Of a stretch of DNA of 64,000 nucleotides, positions 10,398 to 20,413 are shown in pieces. The notes under the pieces were generated by a model. The model worked only from the letters and a program-made list of their open reading frames with translations, was not told the DNA's origin and made no database searches. The translations under genes were made by a program, and so were the position numbers. Position 1 is the stretch's first letter, and the number at the start of each line of letters is the position of its first letter. Source of the stretch: Marinilabiliales bacterium (GTDB lineage Bacteria; Bacteroidota; Bacteroidia; Bacteroidales; ML635J-15); assembly GCA_002869385.1 (NCBI GenBank), contig PKTB01000022.1, positions 1 to 64,000 of the forward strand, given 5' to 3'.

Positions 10398-11063
10398 ATG
10401 TTAGCAAAAGATTTGATATCTGACTCTATTCCTGTTGTAAAGACTTCTGATACCGGAGATAAAGCTTTACAGTGGATGGAAATGCACAGAGTTTCTCATT
10501 TGCCAATAGTAAATAATGAGGGATTTCTCGGATTAATATCAGATACAGATATATATGATAACAATTGTGGCAAAGACCCTATTGGTAACCATAATCTTTC
10601 ATTGGTCAGACCATTTGTATTTGAAAATCAGCATATTTTTGAAGTAATGGATCTATGTGCAAAGATGAAACTGACAGTTATACCTGTTCTCGACTCAAAT
10701 AAAAATTACCTGGGTGCCATATCTCTTGCAATGATGGTAACAGAGTTTTCAAAAATGACCAGCATTGAGAAGGCAGGAAGTATTATTGTTTTAGAGATGA
10801 TAATACATGACTATTCAATGCAGGAAATTGCTTCAATTGTTGAGTCAAATAATGCAAAAATCGTAATGTCATATATCACTGATTTTGATAACTCTACTCA
10901 GATAAATGTGACAATAAAAATTGATGTTACAGATATTGCATCTATTTTACAAACATTTGAGAGGTATGACTATAAAGTAAAGGCTTCGTTTTTGGCTGAG
11001 GATATGCTTAAAGTATTTTATCAGGACAGGTTTGACTCTTTCTTAAATTACTTGAACACTTGA
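10398..11063 (+). CDS. CBS-domain protein preceding nadK
   Basis: 221-aa cytoplasmic protein. Residues ~1-120 form a pair of CBS motifs (VSHLPIVNNEGFLGLISDTDIY and KLTVIPVLDSNKNYLGAISLAMM), which usually bind adenine nucleotides. Residues ~140-221 are an ACT-like C-terminal part (IVLEMIIHDYSMQEIASIVE). The position a few genes upstream of NAD kinase and the PorG/BamA cluster recurs in Bacteroidetes. The ligand and role are not known. The stop overlaps the next gene's TTG start, implying translational coupling. Confidence 0.85.
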   Translation: MLAKDLISDSIPVVKTSDTGDKALQWMEMHRVSHLPIVNNEGFLGLISDTDIYDNNCGKDPIGNHNLSLVRPFVFENQHIFEVMDLCAKMKLTVIPVLDSNKNYLGAISLAMMVTEFSKMTSIEKAGSIIVLEMIIHDYSMQEIASIVESNNAKIVMSYITDFDNSTQINVTIKIDVTDIASILQTFERYDYKVKASFLAEDMLKVFYQDRFDSFLNYLNT

Positions 11064-12457
11064 GAAAAATTCATATAATACAATTGATTTTGTACTTGTT
11101 GATTCCAGCACTTGCTTACAGCCAAGTGGATGATTATAAGGTGGTTGATATTGTATTAAATGGAAATGTAAAGACTAAAGATTATATTATCTATATAGAA
11201 ATAGAATTCTCAATTGGTGATACTTTGAGTAGTGAATTATTGAATGAAAAGATTGCAAACTCAAGACTAAACTTATTAAGAACTCAGTTATTTAATTTTG
11301 TTGATGTTGAAGTTGTAGAAAATGAAAAAAATCTAGATATCGTTTTTAATTTTCAGGAAAGGTGGTATTATTGGGTTTATCCTATTTTAGAACATTCAGA
11401 GAGAAACTTAAGCACTTTTCTATATTACAAAGATTTTAACCGTGTTAATTATGGTTTAGCTTTTGATTGGTATAACTTCAGGGGTAAAGATGAAGTTCTG
11501 CGTTTCAAAACAAGATTTGGGTTTAAAGAACATTATGCAATTTCGTATCATAAGCCCGGTTTTGGTAAGCGCAGAGTTGATGGAATTTGGATTTTTGCTG
11601 ATTTGTTTCGTCAAAAGAAGGCAATTTACGGAGTTGATAATAACATTCCTGTTTATGTCGAAAGTTATAACAAGTATTTGAATAATGCATATGATCTTGG
11701 TGTAGAATATACATTTAGACCTGAGATTTTGTATTTTTTTGAATTTGGTTTAAAATATCAAGGGTATTATTTTAGATCAGATACATTAAGTCAAAATATT
11801 GAAATGCCTATTCAGTCATTTGCACCAAAAGCATCATTTAAATATGATAAAAGGAATAGTCTTGTTTATCCTACAAAAGGCTTTTATGCTCATTTTCGTA
11901 TAAGCGGAATTGTTCCATTGAATAAGGATTATGCAGATGCATTGTCATTAACAGCTATTGTGCAGACAAATACAAAATTTGGAACATCAGCATTTGGATT
12001 AAGAAATGAACTTTTTCTTGGAAGAATGTTGATGGAAAAAGATAAGAATCTGTTGTTTGATGAGATGTTTAAGTTCTTTGGTTCTTATGTAATAAGAGGT
12101 TATGAATATTACTATTTCCCGTCAAATTCTTTAGTTGGTTTAAAAAACACCCTTAACTGGAAAATATGCGACTTTAGACTTAATGTTTTACCAAAGATTT
12201 TGCCTGATGAGTTTTCGAAGTTCTTTTCGATAGTTTACCTTGAAGCATTCTCAGATTTTGCCTACACCCAATCTTTTGATTATCAGTATATAGAGAATGA
12301 TAATTTTACTGATGCTTTAGTTTATAGTCTTGGAGCCGGAATTTCAATTGAAACATATTACGATAGATTATTACAGTTTCATGTGTCTTATAATAGCTGT
12401 TTTGATAAATTTGGTATCTTTGCAGAGTTTAGAACACCTATTTACAAAAAGTACTGA
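11060..12457 (+). CDS. Omp85-superfamily outer-membrane protein (POTRA + barrel)
   Basis: 465 aa starting at TTG 11060, which overlaps the previous stop; no better ATG is in phase before the signal peptide (MRKIHIIQLILYLLIPALAYSQ). Residues ~25-110 make one POTRA-like domain (VVDIVLNGNVKTKDYII, then LLRTQLFNFVDVEV). The rest is a beta-barrel typical of bacterial surface antigen D15/TamA relatives, with GFYAHFRISG and the late FFGSYVIRGYEYYYFP, which resembles the conserved RGY/F barrel motif. It is shorter than BamA, which is encoded separately downstream. Substrate unknown. Confidence 0.8.
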   Translation: MRKIHIIQLILYLLIPALAYSQVDDYKVVDIVLNGNVKTKDYIIYIEIEFSIGDTLSSELLNEKIANSRLNLLRTQLFNFVDVEVVENEKNLDIVFNFQERWYYWVYPILEHSERNLSTFLYYKDFNRVNYGLAFDWYNFRGKDEVLRFKTRFGFKEHYAISYHKPGFGKRRVDGIWIFADLFRQKKAIYGVDNNIPVYVESYNKYLNNAYDLGVEYTFRPEILYFFEFGLKYQGYYFRSDTLSQNIEMPIQSFAPKASFKYDKRNSLVYPTKGFYAHFRISGIVPLNKDYADALSLTAIVQTNTKFGTSAFGLRNELFLGRMLMEKDKNLLFDEMFKFFGSYVIRGYEYYYFPSNSLVGLKNTLNWKICDFRLNVLPKILPDEFSKFFSIVYLEAFSDFAYTQSFDYQYIENDNFTDALVYSLGAGISIETYYDRLLQFHVSYNSCFDKFGIFAEFRTPIYKKY

Positions 12458-12459
12458 TT

Positions 12460-13341
12460 ATGAATGTCGCAATTTACGGACGAAATTTTGGAAATAGTTT
12501 CAGCGGGATGCTTATTCAGTTGTTTGAAGAGCTGAAGGAAAATGAGATAAATATATACATTGACCAAAAGTTTAATGAATTTATAGTTTCAAAGGTTTTT
12601 TATCACCCTGAGGTTAAGGGGTACTTTGAAAAAGAATTACCTGAAGATGTCGAGTTTGATTTTTTCCTTAGTATCGGAGGTGATGGCACTTTTCTTGAAT
12701 CTGCAACTATAGTAAGAGATAAAGGTATCCCAATTTTAGGTTTTAATACAGGAAGGTTGGGCTTTTTAGCATATGTTAATACTAATAATTTGATTTGGGC
12801 AATTAAGCAACTAATTGCAGGAGAGTATACAATCGATAAGAGAATGTTACTTGAAGTGAATTAAGAAGATAGATTTTATGGTAAAAATCAATATTGTTTA
12901 AATGAATTTGCCTTGCAAAAGAAGTCAAGATTAAATATGATTAAGTTAAAAGTATACGCAGATGGCAATTATCTTAATACATATTGGTCAGATGGTCTTA
13001 TTATAGCCACTCCTACAGGTTCAACAGCATATTCATTAAGTTGTGGAGGGCCAATTGTTGCACCTCATTCAGATGTAGTTTTGATTACACCAATAGCAAA
13101 TCATAATTTAACTGTTAGACCATTAGTGATTTCAGCCAATTCAGAGATTAAAATCTTAATTGAATCAAATGAGGATAAAGTATTGGCTTCACTGGATTAC
13201 AGAGCATATAGTATAAAGAAATCAAAAGAATTAACGATAAAAAAAGCAAAATTTAACATTAATTTTGTTAATTTGTTCGAAAATAACTATTTTAGCACTT
13301 TAAGAAGCAAGTTGATGTGGGGTACGGACTTAAGAAACTAA
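12460..13341 (+). CDS. nadK: NAD kinase (apparent in-frame TAA)
   Basis: Phosphorylates NAD to NADP; normally essential. The reconstructed protein is 293 residues plus one stop. The N-terminal part has the catalytic SIGGDGTFLESA and GFNTGRLGFLA motifs. A TAA lies at 12862-12864 (codon 135), after LLEVN. The same frame continues as EDRFYGKNQYCLNEFA, then YWSDGLIIATPTGSTAYSLS and GGPIVAP, the conserved NADK C-terminal domain. Neither piece alone is a complete kinase, so this is one gene with a nonsense substitution and no frameshift. It starts 3 bp after the Omp85-like gene. Confidence 0.93.
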
Positions 13342-13382
13342 TTGCTTGATTCTCAGCGAATTAAGTAAAATTTATTTTATAT

Positions 13383-14282
13383 ATGAAAATGAGAAAAATT
13401 TTTGTACTGATTGGAATATTGCTGTTTACTAGCATTTTAGTAAATGCTCAGTATAATATTCACTGGAGAAAAATTCGTCACGAAGTGTCATTAGGCGCGG
13501 GTTCAACAAACTTTCTTGGAGAGTTAGGTGGAGCAAATACTATTGGTTCACACTTCGTAAAAGACTTTGATTTTACATCTTCGCGATGGGTTATTCAGGC
13601 AGGATATGGTTATAAGCTTGCAGAACAATGGGCAGTAAAAGGAAATGTATTGTTTGGAAGATTATATGGAAACGATGCTCTTACTGAAGAATTTCATCGT
13701 AATAGTAGAAATCTTCATTTTAGAGCACCTTTTGTTGATGTTGCTGCTACTATTGATTTTTCTATTATTAAGGAAAGATATGGTCATCGATATGACTTAA
13801 GAAGAATTAAAGGAAAAAGAAATTTACCTAACTTTTATATTTACACAGGTATAGCTGGAACTTGGTTTAATCCGAAAGCTCAATTTACAGATGGAAACTG
13901 GTATGCACTTCAACCTCTTGGAACAGAAGGTCAAGGTTATATTCCAACACGTGAAAAGTACAGTAGGGTTCGTTTTACTATTCCAGTTGGATTAGGTCTA
14001 AACTATATCATTGACAGAAACTTTGGTGTTGGTTTCGAATATGGTGTGAGATTTACTTTGACAGACTACATAGATGATGTGAGTAATACTTATGTTGACC
14101 CTTCTATTTTTGCTGACCCAATGGCAGCATATTTTAGTAGTGGAACAGCTGCTGCAGACTGGCCTGGTGTTGGCCCTGGACAACAAAGAGGACAGAATGA
14201 ATATAACGACGCTTTTATGTTTTTAACCATCAAAGCTACATATAAACTCAGACCGAGAGCTCCGGGGATGCCTAAATTTTAA
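13383..14282 (+). CDS. DUF6089 outer-membrane beta-barrel protein (PorG-like, copy 1)
   Basis: 299 aa with a signal peptide ending near residue 22 (SILVNAQ). The mature protein begins with RKIRHEVSLGAGSTNFLGELGG, a DUF6089 feature, followed by alternating barrel-like strands (WVIQAGYGYKLAEQWAVKG, NFYIYTGIAGTWFNP, FTIPVGLGLNYIID). In Porphyromonas gingivalis a DUF6089 protein at this locus (PorG, upstream of uppS and bamA) is a component of the type IX secretion system. The equivalence here rests on family and gene order. A second DUF6089-type gene follows directly. Confidence 0.82.
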   Translation: MKMRKIFVLIGILLFTSILVNAQYNIHWRKIRHEVSLGAGSTNFLGELGGANTIGSHFVKDFDFTSSRWVIQAGYGYKLAEQWAVKGNVLFGRLYGNDALTEEFHRNSRNLHFRAPFVDVAATIDFSIIKERYGHRYDLRRIKGKRNLPNFYIYTGIAGTWFNPKAQFTDGNWYALQPLGTEGQGYIPTREKYSRVRFTIPVGLGLNYIIDRNFGVGFEYGVRFTLTDYIDDVSNTYVDPSIFADPMAAYFSSGTAAADWPGVGPGQQRGQNEYNDAFMFLTIKATYKLRPRAPGMPKF

Positions 14283-14324
14283 TTTTCCTGACAATATTTT
14301 GGTTTTGGTTACGTTGATAGTCTA

Positions 14325-15089
14325 ATGTGGGGAAGAATATTTAAACAATATTATATAAAACGAATGATGCAGATTTTTTCTGCATTGTTTGTTTTTTTTA
14401 TGCTCATTTTTGCAATGCCATCGCAAACTATGGCTCAGCAAGGATTAGAGTTCGGGCTCTCCGGTGGAGGCTCGTATTATATGGGAGATATAAATCTTGC
14501 CAGACATTTTTATAAAACTAATTGGAATCTTGGTGGTTTTGCAAAATATCATCTTAATGGAAGATATGATGTTAAACTTGGAGCTTTTTATACAAGTTTA
14601 AATGCTGCTGATGCAGACTTTAATAACACATTTCAGCAGATAAGAAATCGTGAGTTTGAAACTTCCTTAATTGAAATATCAGCGCAATTTGAGATTAATT
14701 TCTTACCATACGAAATTGGTGATATGAGAAAATATAGTTATACTCCATATTTACAATCAGGTTTGGCTGTATATATTGCAAACTCTTCACAGGATGTGAT
14801 AAATTTTGCTCTCCCAATAGGTTTTGGATTTAAGAAAAATATTAAACCTCAGTTGGTGTTGAGTGTAGAATGGGCATTCAGAAGAACTTTCTATGATTAT
14901 CTAGATTCACTATCTGGTGAAGATTTAGGGAACTATGATCCAAATTACGGTGTGGCAATTGATGAAGCTAGTAGACATCAACAAACAGGATTTAGATATA
15001 ATAAAGATTGGTACTCTGTTGCATTAGTATCATTGTCATATACATTTAAAATTGGAGGACTTGGATGTCCTGCATATTATGACTATTAA
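14325..15089 (+). CDS. porG: DUF6089 outer-membrane protein, PorG-like (copy 2, adjacent to uppS)
   Basis: 254 aa from ATG 14325. ATG 14364 or 14367 would give a more usual signal peptide (MMQIFSALFVFFMLIFAMPS, cleaved after MAQQ), so the true start is uncertain. The mature part begins GLEFGLSGGGSYYMGDINLA, a DUF6089 signature, and continues with barrel strands, ending VSLSYTFKIGGLGC. It sits 6 bp upstream of uppS, the same position as P. gingivalis porG, making it the better PorG candidate of the two tandem copies. T9SS cargo elsewhere in the window fits this role. Confidence 0.75.
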   Translation: MWGRIFKQYYIKRMMQIFSALFVFFMLIFAMPSQTMAQQGLEFGLSGGGSYYMGDINLARHFYKTNWNLGGFAKYHLNGRYDVKLGAFYTSLNAADADFNNTFQQIRNREFETSLIEISAQFEINFLPYEIGDMRKYSYTPYLQSGLAVYIANSSQDVINFALPIGFGFKKNIKPQLVLSVEWAFRRTFYDYLDSLSGEDLGNYDPNYGVAIDEASRHQQTGFRYNKDWYSVALVSLSYTFKIGGLGCPAYYDY

Positions 15090-15095
15090 AAAATT

Positions 15096-15839
15096 ATGAG
15101 CTTAAAAGAGCAAATAGATAAAGAAATGATACCTCAACATGTTGCTGTTATTATGGATGGCAATGGTCGATGGGCTAAATCCCGTGGCAAAAATCGCCTT
15201 TCAGGACATCAGGAGGGGGCAAAAACTGTTAAAAGTACAATAAAAGCTTGTCGTGAGATAGGTGTAAAGTATCTTACAGTATACGCATTTTCAACTGAAA
15301 ACTTGAATCGCCCTCAGCAAGAAGTAAGTGGTTTAATGCAATTGCTTGTTAAATCAATAGATAGAGAACTAGATGAATTGAGTAATGCTGGAGTTAGAGT
15401 GAAAGTGATAGGAGAGGTTGATAAGCTGCCTAAAAATGTTCAGAAGAAATTACAATTTGCAATAGACAAAACAAGTGGAAATACAGATTTAACATTTATT
15501 ATTTCATTGAGTTATAGTGGTCGCTGGGATATCTTAAATGCTGTAAAATCAATAATGTCTGATACTAAACAAAATTTAATTGACCCCAATAATTTTGATT
15601 ATCAGGATTTTGAAAGATATTTATCTACAGCTGATGTTCCAGACCCTGAATTACTTATTCGTACTAGTGGAGAAGAGAGAATAAGTAATTTCTTACTATA
15701 TCAGTTGGCATATTCGGAATTCTATTTTACAGATGTCTTTTGGCCTGATTTTAACGAGGAAGAATTCTTTAAAGCTATTTATCACTATCAAAACCGTGAA
15801 AGAAGATTTGGTAAAACCAGTGAACAACTAAAGAACTAA
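15096..15839 (+). CDS. uppS: isoprenyl transferase (undecaprenyl diphosphate synthase)
   Basis: Cis-prenyltransferase that builds C55-PP, the lipid carrier for peptidoglycan and glycans. 247 aa. Conserved regions are VAVIMDGNGRWAKSRG with the catalytic Asp, LSGHQEGAKTV, LTVYAFSTEN, and DPELLIRTSGEERISNFLL with AYSEFYFTDVFWPDF. Codon 70 (15303-15305) is TTG Leu in FSTENLNRP, where the family has a nearly invariant Trp (TGG), one G-to-T change. It lies between porG-like and bamA, 6 bp or less from each. Confidence 0.96.
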   Translation: MSLKEQIDKEMIPQHVAVIMDGNGRWAKSRGKNRLSGHQEGAKTVKSTIKACREIGVKYLTVYAFSTENLNRPQQEVSGLMQLLVKSIDRELDELSNAGVRVKVIGEVDKLPKNVQKKLQFAIDKTSGNTDLTFIISLSYSGRWDILNAVKSIMSDTKQNLIDPNNFDYQDFERYLSTADVPDPELLIRTSGEERISNFLLYQLAYSEFYFTDVFWPDFNEEEFFKAIYHYQNRERRFGKTSEQLKN

Positions 15840-15845
15840 AAATTG

Positions 15846-18386
15846 ATGAAGAAAAAGTTTCTATACGCAGCAATCCTAATTTTGATCGGTTTAGTAAGTT
15901 ATTCTCAGAATGACCTAAAATCTCAGCTTAAAACAATAGATTATTCCGAACCAAAAGAGTATGAAATAGGTGGTGTGACAATTTCAGGGGTAAAATATCT
16001 AGACCAGAATGTTTTGTTGTATTTAACAGGACTTGAAATAGGAAATACTATTACAATTCCGGGAGAAGAAATAACTGATGCAATTAAAAAACTATGGGAG
16101 CAGGGATTATTCTCAGATGTTGAAATATCATTGACAAAGGTTATTGACAACCGTGCTTTTATCGATATAAAATTGGTTGAACGCCCACGTTTATCAAGAT
16201 TTTCTTTCAAAGGAGTAAAGAAATCTGAAGCAGATGATATTCGTGATATGATAAAACTAGTTAAAGGAACTCAGGTAACAGAAGATGTTTTATTGACTTC
16301 AAAAAAATTCATCAATGATTATTTTATTGATAAAGGATTCAGAAACGTTGAAGTTGAAATAATTCAACAAGAAGATTCTGTTCTGGCAAATAGTCTTATA
16401 TTAACTTTTGACATTAAAAAGAATGAGAAGGTTAAAATTAATGAAATATATTTCTCAGGTAATGAAAACATAGCAGGAGAAAAGAAGATTTATAATTTTT
16501 ATCGTGAAGATAAAGATATTGCAGATGGTAAGTTAAGACGCCAAATGAAAGAGACCAAAAGAAAAAAATGGTATAATGTCTTTAAGCCATCCAAGCTAAT
16601 TCCTGATGAATTTGAAAATGATAAAAAGAATATTATATCAAAATATAACGAATTAGGGTTTAGAGATGCCAAAATAAGTTACGACTCCATTTCATATAAT
16701 GATGATAATACAATAGATCTTCATATTGGCATTGAAGAAGGTACCAAGTATTACTTTAGAAATATCACCTGGTTGGGAAATACAAAATACTCATCTGAAT
16801 TTCTATCTCAGGTGCTTGGGATACAAAAAGGCGATGTATATAATAATACAATCTTAGAGGAAAAGCTTCTTTATGATCCTGCTGGTGTAATGTCAGTTTA
16901 TCAGGATAATGGTTATTTGTTCTCAAATGTAACGCCTGTTGAGGTTTTAGTGGAAGGAGATTCAATTGATATTGAGATGCGAGTATATGAAGGAAAACAA
17001 GCCAGAGTTAACAGAGTTACAATTACCGGAAATACACGTACAAACGACCATGTTGTAATGAGAGAAGTTCGTACTCGTCATGGAGCCTTATATAAAAGAA
17101 GCGAAGTGCAGCGTACTATTCGTGAATTTGCACAATTAGGCTATTTTGACCCTGAAAAATTAAATGTTGATTTTCAACCAAATCCGGCAGATGGAACAGT
17201 TGATTTAGAGTATATCGTTGAGGAAAAACCATCTGATCAAATTGAGCTTTAAGGTGGTTGGGGTGCCGGCATGATTGTAGGTACACTTGGTTTATCATTT
17301 AATAATTTCTCATTGAAAAATATTTTTAACCCAAAAGCATACAGACCTTTACCTACAGGTGATGGACAAAGATTATCTATCAGAGCCCAGGCTAGTGGAT
17401 TGTGGTATCAATCTTATAGCTTTTCATTTGTCGAACCTTGGTTTGGAGGCAAAAAACCAAATTCTTTAACAACTTCGGTTTATCATTCGGTGATTTCAAA
17501 TGGTGCAACAGTTGATACTGCTTTATATTATTTTAAAGTTACAGGTGCTGCTCTTGGTTTAGGCCAACGTTTAAAAGTTCCGGACGATTATTTTACTCTT
17601 TATAATGAAATTGGATACAAATATTATAACCTAAAAGATTATCATAATTTTATTTATACAGATGGTTATTCAAATAATTTAAGTTTAAAAACAAATCTTG
17701 GCAGACATTCAGCTGGGCCAAATCCAATTTTCCCTACAACAGGATCAACATTTTCTCTTTCAATTGAGTTAACACCTCCTTATTCCTTATTTAATAATAA
17801 GGTTTATACGGATGACATGTCAGCTCAGGAAAGATATAAATGGATTGAATATCATAAATATAAATTCTCTGGGCAGGTGTTTACAACTCTTAGCGGAGCA
17901 CAGGACGGTAGTTCAAGAGCACTGGTGTTAATGACTAAGTTTGAGTTTGGTTTGTTAGGAATGTATTCAAAAGATGTTGGTCCATCCCCATTTGAAGGAT
18001 TTCAATTAGGTGGTGACGGACTATATGGTTATAATCTATATGGTCTTGAAACTATTGGATTACGTGGATATCAAAATAACTCTCTTACTCCGGCAAATGG
18101 TGGAAATATTTATGATAAATTTACTGTTGAGCTAAGGTATCCATTGTCACTAAACCCAACAGCAACATTATATGCAATAGGATTTGTTGAAGCAGGTAAT
18201 GCATGGTATAGATCAGATAACTTTAATCCCTTTGATATGAAGAGATCTGCTGGACTAGGTGTTAGAATCTATATGCCAATGATTGGAATGCTTGGTGTTG
18301 ACTGGGGATATGGATTTGATGAAATACCAGGTTCGACCGGAGTAAACGGATCACAATTCCACTTTGTTATTGGACAACAGTTTTAA
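15846..18386 (+). CDS. bamA: outer-membrane protein assembly factor BamA (apparent in-frame TAA)
   Basis: Central insertase of the BAM complex; 846 residues plus one stop. ATG 15846 gives a signal peptide ending VSYSQ. Residues ~35-465 hold consecutive POTRA domains (GGVTISGVKYLDQNVLL, then YFRNITWLGNTKY and RVNRVTITGNTRT). A TAA at 17250-17252 (codon 469) falls between DQIEL and GGWGAGMIVGTLGLSFNNFS, exactly at the POTRA-barrel junction, where many relatives have Ser or Gln. The barrel half is in the same frame, includes GLRGYQNNSLTP and ends in the typical C-terminal Phe (FHFVIGQQF). Normally essential, so a true null is improbable. TCA to TAA would explain the stop. Confidence 0.93.
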
Positions 18387-18446
18387 TTTTTTGGAACATT
18401 ATTTGTAAGTTGATATATAATTATTAAGAAAATAAACTTTAGCGCT

Positions 18447-18959
18447 ATGAAAAAAATATTGATTATTACCCTCGTTTCTTTATTCTCTGTAGCTACTTTT
18501 GCTCAGAAATATGCTTATGTTGATACGGAATATATTCTAAACAATATTCCTATCTATGAAACAGCAAAAACACAACTTGACGATCTTACAACAGAATGGA
18601 AAGCAGAGATTGATGCATTAAAACAAGAAATTGATAAAATGTATAATGATTATCAATCTGAGAGAGTTCTTTTAACAGAGGAGTTACGTGTTAAAAGAGA
18701 AGAAGAGATTATGGCAAAAGAACAAGAAATGCGTGAGCTACAGCAAAAGTACTTTGGTAAAGAAGGAATGCTGTTTAAGAAAAGAGAGGAGTTAATCAAA
18801 CCAATACAGGATGATATTTATAATGCAATTAAAGAAATTGCAACAGAAGGTTCTTATGCAGTTATTTTTGATACAGCTAATAGCCTGAATATGTTATATA
18901 CTGACCCAAGATATGACAAAAGTGATGATGTTTTAAGGAAATTGGGTTATAAGAACTAA
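18447..18959 (+). CDS. OmpH/Skp-family periplasmic chaperone (copy 1)
   Basis: 170 aa: a signal peptide ending FSVATFAQ, then KYAYVDTEYILNNIPIYETAK, the start of the OmpH/Skp domain. A long charged coiled coil follows (~residues 40-110, EELRVKREEEIMAKEQEMREL), and the domain closes with YNAIKEIATEGSYAVIFDTAN. Such proteins hold unfolded outer-membrane proteins in the periplasm for BamA, encoded 60 bp upstream. In Bacteroidetes two such genes usually follow bamA, as here. Confidence 0.92.
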   Translation: MKKILIITLVSLFSVATFAQKYAYVDTEYILNNIPIYETAKTQLDDLTTEWKAEIDALKQEIDKMYNDYQSERVLLTEELRVKREEEIMAKEQEMRELQQKYFGKEGMLFKKREELIKPIQDDIYNAIKEIATEGSYAVIFDTANSLNMLYTDPRYDKSDDVLRKLGYKN

Positions 18960-18974
18960 AAAGTATTATATTTG
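18942..18974 (+). promoter_or_regulatory. possible promoter for the second ompH gene
   Basis: TATATTTG (18967-18974) fits the TAnnTTTG -7 element, and TTGGG at 18942-18946 lies about 20 bp upstream as a -33 TTG box. The site overlaps the 3' end of the first ompH gene and ends 20 bp before the second one's ATG. Confidence 0.4.
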
Positions 18975-18994
18975 CGAAAATTAAAAATGTAATT

Positions 18995-19495
18995 ATGAAA
19001 AAATTATTTGTAGTAGTATGTATTTCGCTTCTTTCATTTGGAGCGTTTGCACAAAAGGCTAAATTCGGACACGTTGATTCAAATGCAATATTTACTGTAA
19101 TGCCTTAGAAAGATGAGGCGTCAAAAGCAGTTGAAGAGTATGCAATGACTTTGGAATCTCAATTAGTAGCCTTGAACGAAGAGTTAGAGAAGAAGTATAA
19201 TGACTATATGGAGAATGAAGCTACATTGTCACCTTCAATCAAGCAGATGAAGGAAGAAGAATTAATGAATCTTCAGCAAAGAATCCAAGCATTCCAGGTA
19301 AGTGCACAAGAAGATATGCAGGCCAAGGAAATGGAGCTTCTGCAGCCTATTTATACTAAGATTCAGGATGCAATTAAAGAAGTCGGTGAAGAAAATGGGT
19401 TTATGTATATCTTTGATGTTTCAACACTTTTATATCATTCTGCAGAAAGTACTGATGTTACTACATTAGTTAAAACAAAACTAGGAATTCAGTAA
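18995..19495 (+). CDS. OmpH/Skp-family chaperone, copy 2 (apparent in-frame TAG)
   Basis: 166 residues plus one stop. The signal peptide (MKKLFVVVCISLLSFGAFAQ) and FGHVDSNAIFTVMP are followed by a TAG at 19106-19108 (codon 38). The same frame continues KDEASKAVEEYAMTLESQL into a coiled coil and the closing IKEVGEENGFMYIFDVST. Relatives have Glu at this point (P-E-K/R-D), so GAG to TAG is likely. A start at 19145 would remove the signal peptide and make no sense for a periplasmic protein. Confidence 0.88.
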
Positions 19496-19547
19496 CAAAA
19501 TAAAATATTTTTTATAATTTTAATCACGTTAAAAGCGGGATTTTTTT

Positions 19548-20345
19548 ATGGATAAACCGATTGGAGTATTTGATAGTGGAATAGGAGGTCTGACTGTTCT
19601 TAAAGAGTTGACAGAGATGTTGCCTCATGAGAACTTTATTTATGTCGCAGACTCTATAAATGCTCCATATGGCCCAAGAACAAGATCCGAGATTATTAAG
19701 TTCTCATCAAGAATAATTGATTTTCTAATTCAAAAGTCATGTAAAGCAATTGTTATTGCATGTAACACTGCTACAGCTGCCGCTGTTCATGATATGAGAA
19801 GGAAATATAAGATACCAATAATTGGCTTGGAACCGGCTGTAAAACCTGCTTGCCTTGCAACTAAAACTGGACATGTCGGTGTTTTAGCAACTGCAGGTAC
19901 ATTTAGAGGTAATCATTTTAAAACCACCAGCGATAAATACAAAGATTATGTAGCCTTACATTTGCAAGTTGCTAAAGGACTTTTGGAACTAGCTGAAAAA
20001 GGGGTGTTCAAAGGCCCAATAGTTGAAGAATTGATAAGCAGATATATGGCACCTATGCATGACAAGAATGTAGACCAACTAGTTTTAGGATGCACTCATT
20101 ATCCTTTGTTTAAAGAGGTTATTTCGGATATTGCCGGAGAACAAATATCCATAATTGATTCGGGAGAAGCTGTTGCAAGACGAACTAAAGATGTTCTAAT
20201 GACTAATAAAATTCTGAATACAGAATCTAATGTTCAAAAATTAAGATTTTACTCCACAATGGGCGAAGTTGCACTTAAAAATGTATTGTTAAATTTGTTT
20301 GAAATGGGTCAAAACAAACCTGTTGTAGAAATAATATCTATATAG
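19548..20345 (+). CDS. murI: glutamate racemase
   Basis: Supplies D-glutamate for peptidoglycan. 265 aa. IGVFDSGIGGLTVLKEL opens the protein; the first catalytic Cys is in IVIACNTATAAAV and the second in LVLGCTHYPLF. NAPYGPRT and GLEPAVKPA are also conserved. The frame is intact. It ends the envelope-biogenesis cluster that begins with the CBS gene. Confidence 0.96.
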   Translation: MDKPIGVFDSGIGGLTVLKELTEMLPHENFIYVADSINAPYGPRTRSEIIKFSSRIIDFLIQKSCKAIVIACNTATAAAVHDMRRKYKIPIIGLEPAVKPACLATKTGHVGVLATAGTFRGNHFKTTSDKYKDYVALHLQVAKGLLELAEKGVFKGPIVEELISRYMAPMHDKNVDQLVLGCTHYPLFKEVISDIAGEQISIIDSGEAVARRTKDVLMTNKILNTESNVQKLRFYSTMGEVALKNVLLNLFEMGQNKPVVEIISI

Positions 20346-20413
20346 CGAACATTTCACAACTTTTATCTGTCTATAGCGTATAATTATTTAGTAGTGACGC
20401 CTAGCATCTTTTT

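Noticed and set aside
12865..13341. Second half of nadK as an independent gene starting at an internal ATG
   Set aside because: It lacks the GGDGT motif, is in the same frame as the first half, and the codons between the stop and the internal ATG still match the family.
17271..18386. Barrel half of BamA as a separate outer-membrane protein
   Set aside because: No signal peptide; it begins in the middle of the conserved POTRA-barrel junction in the same frame.
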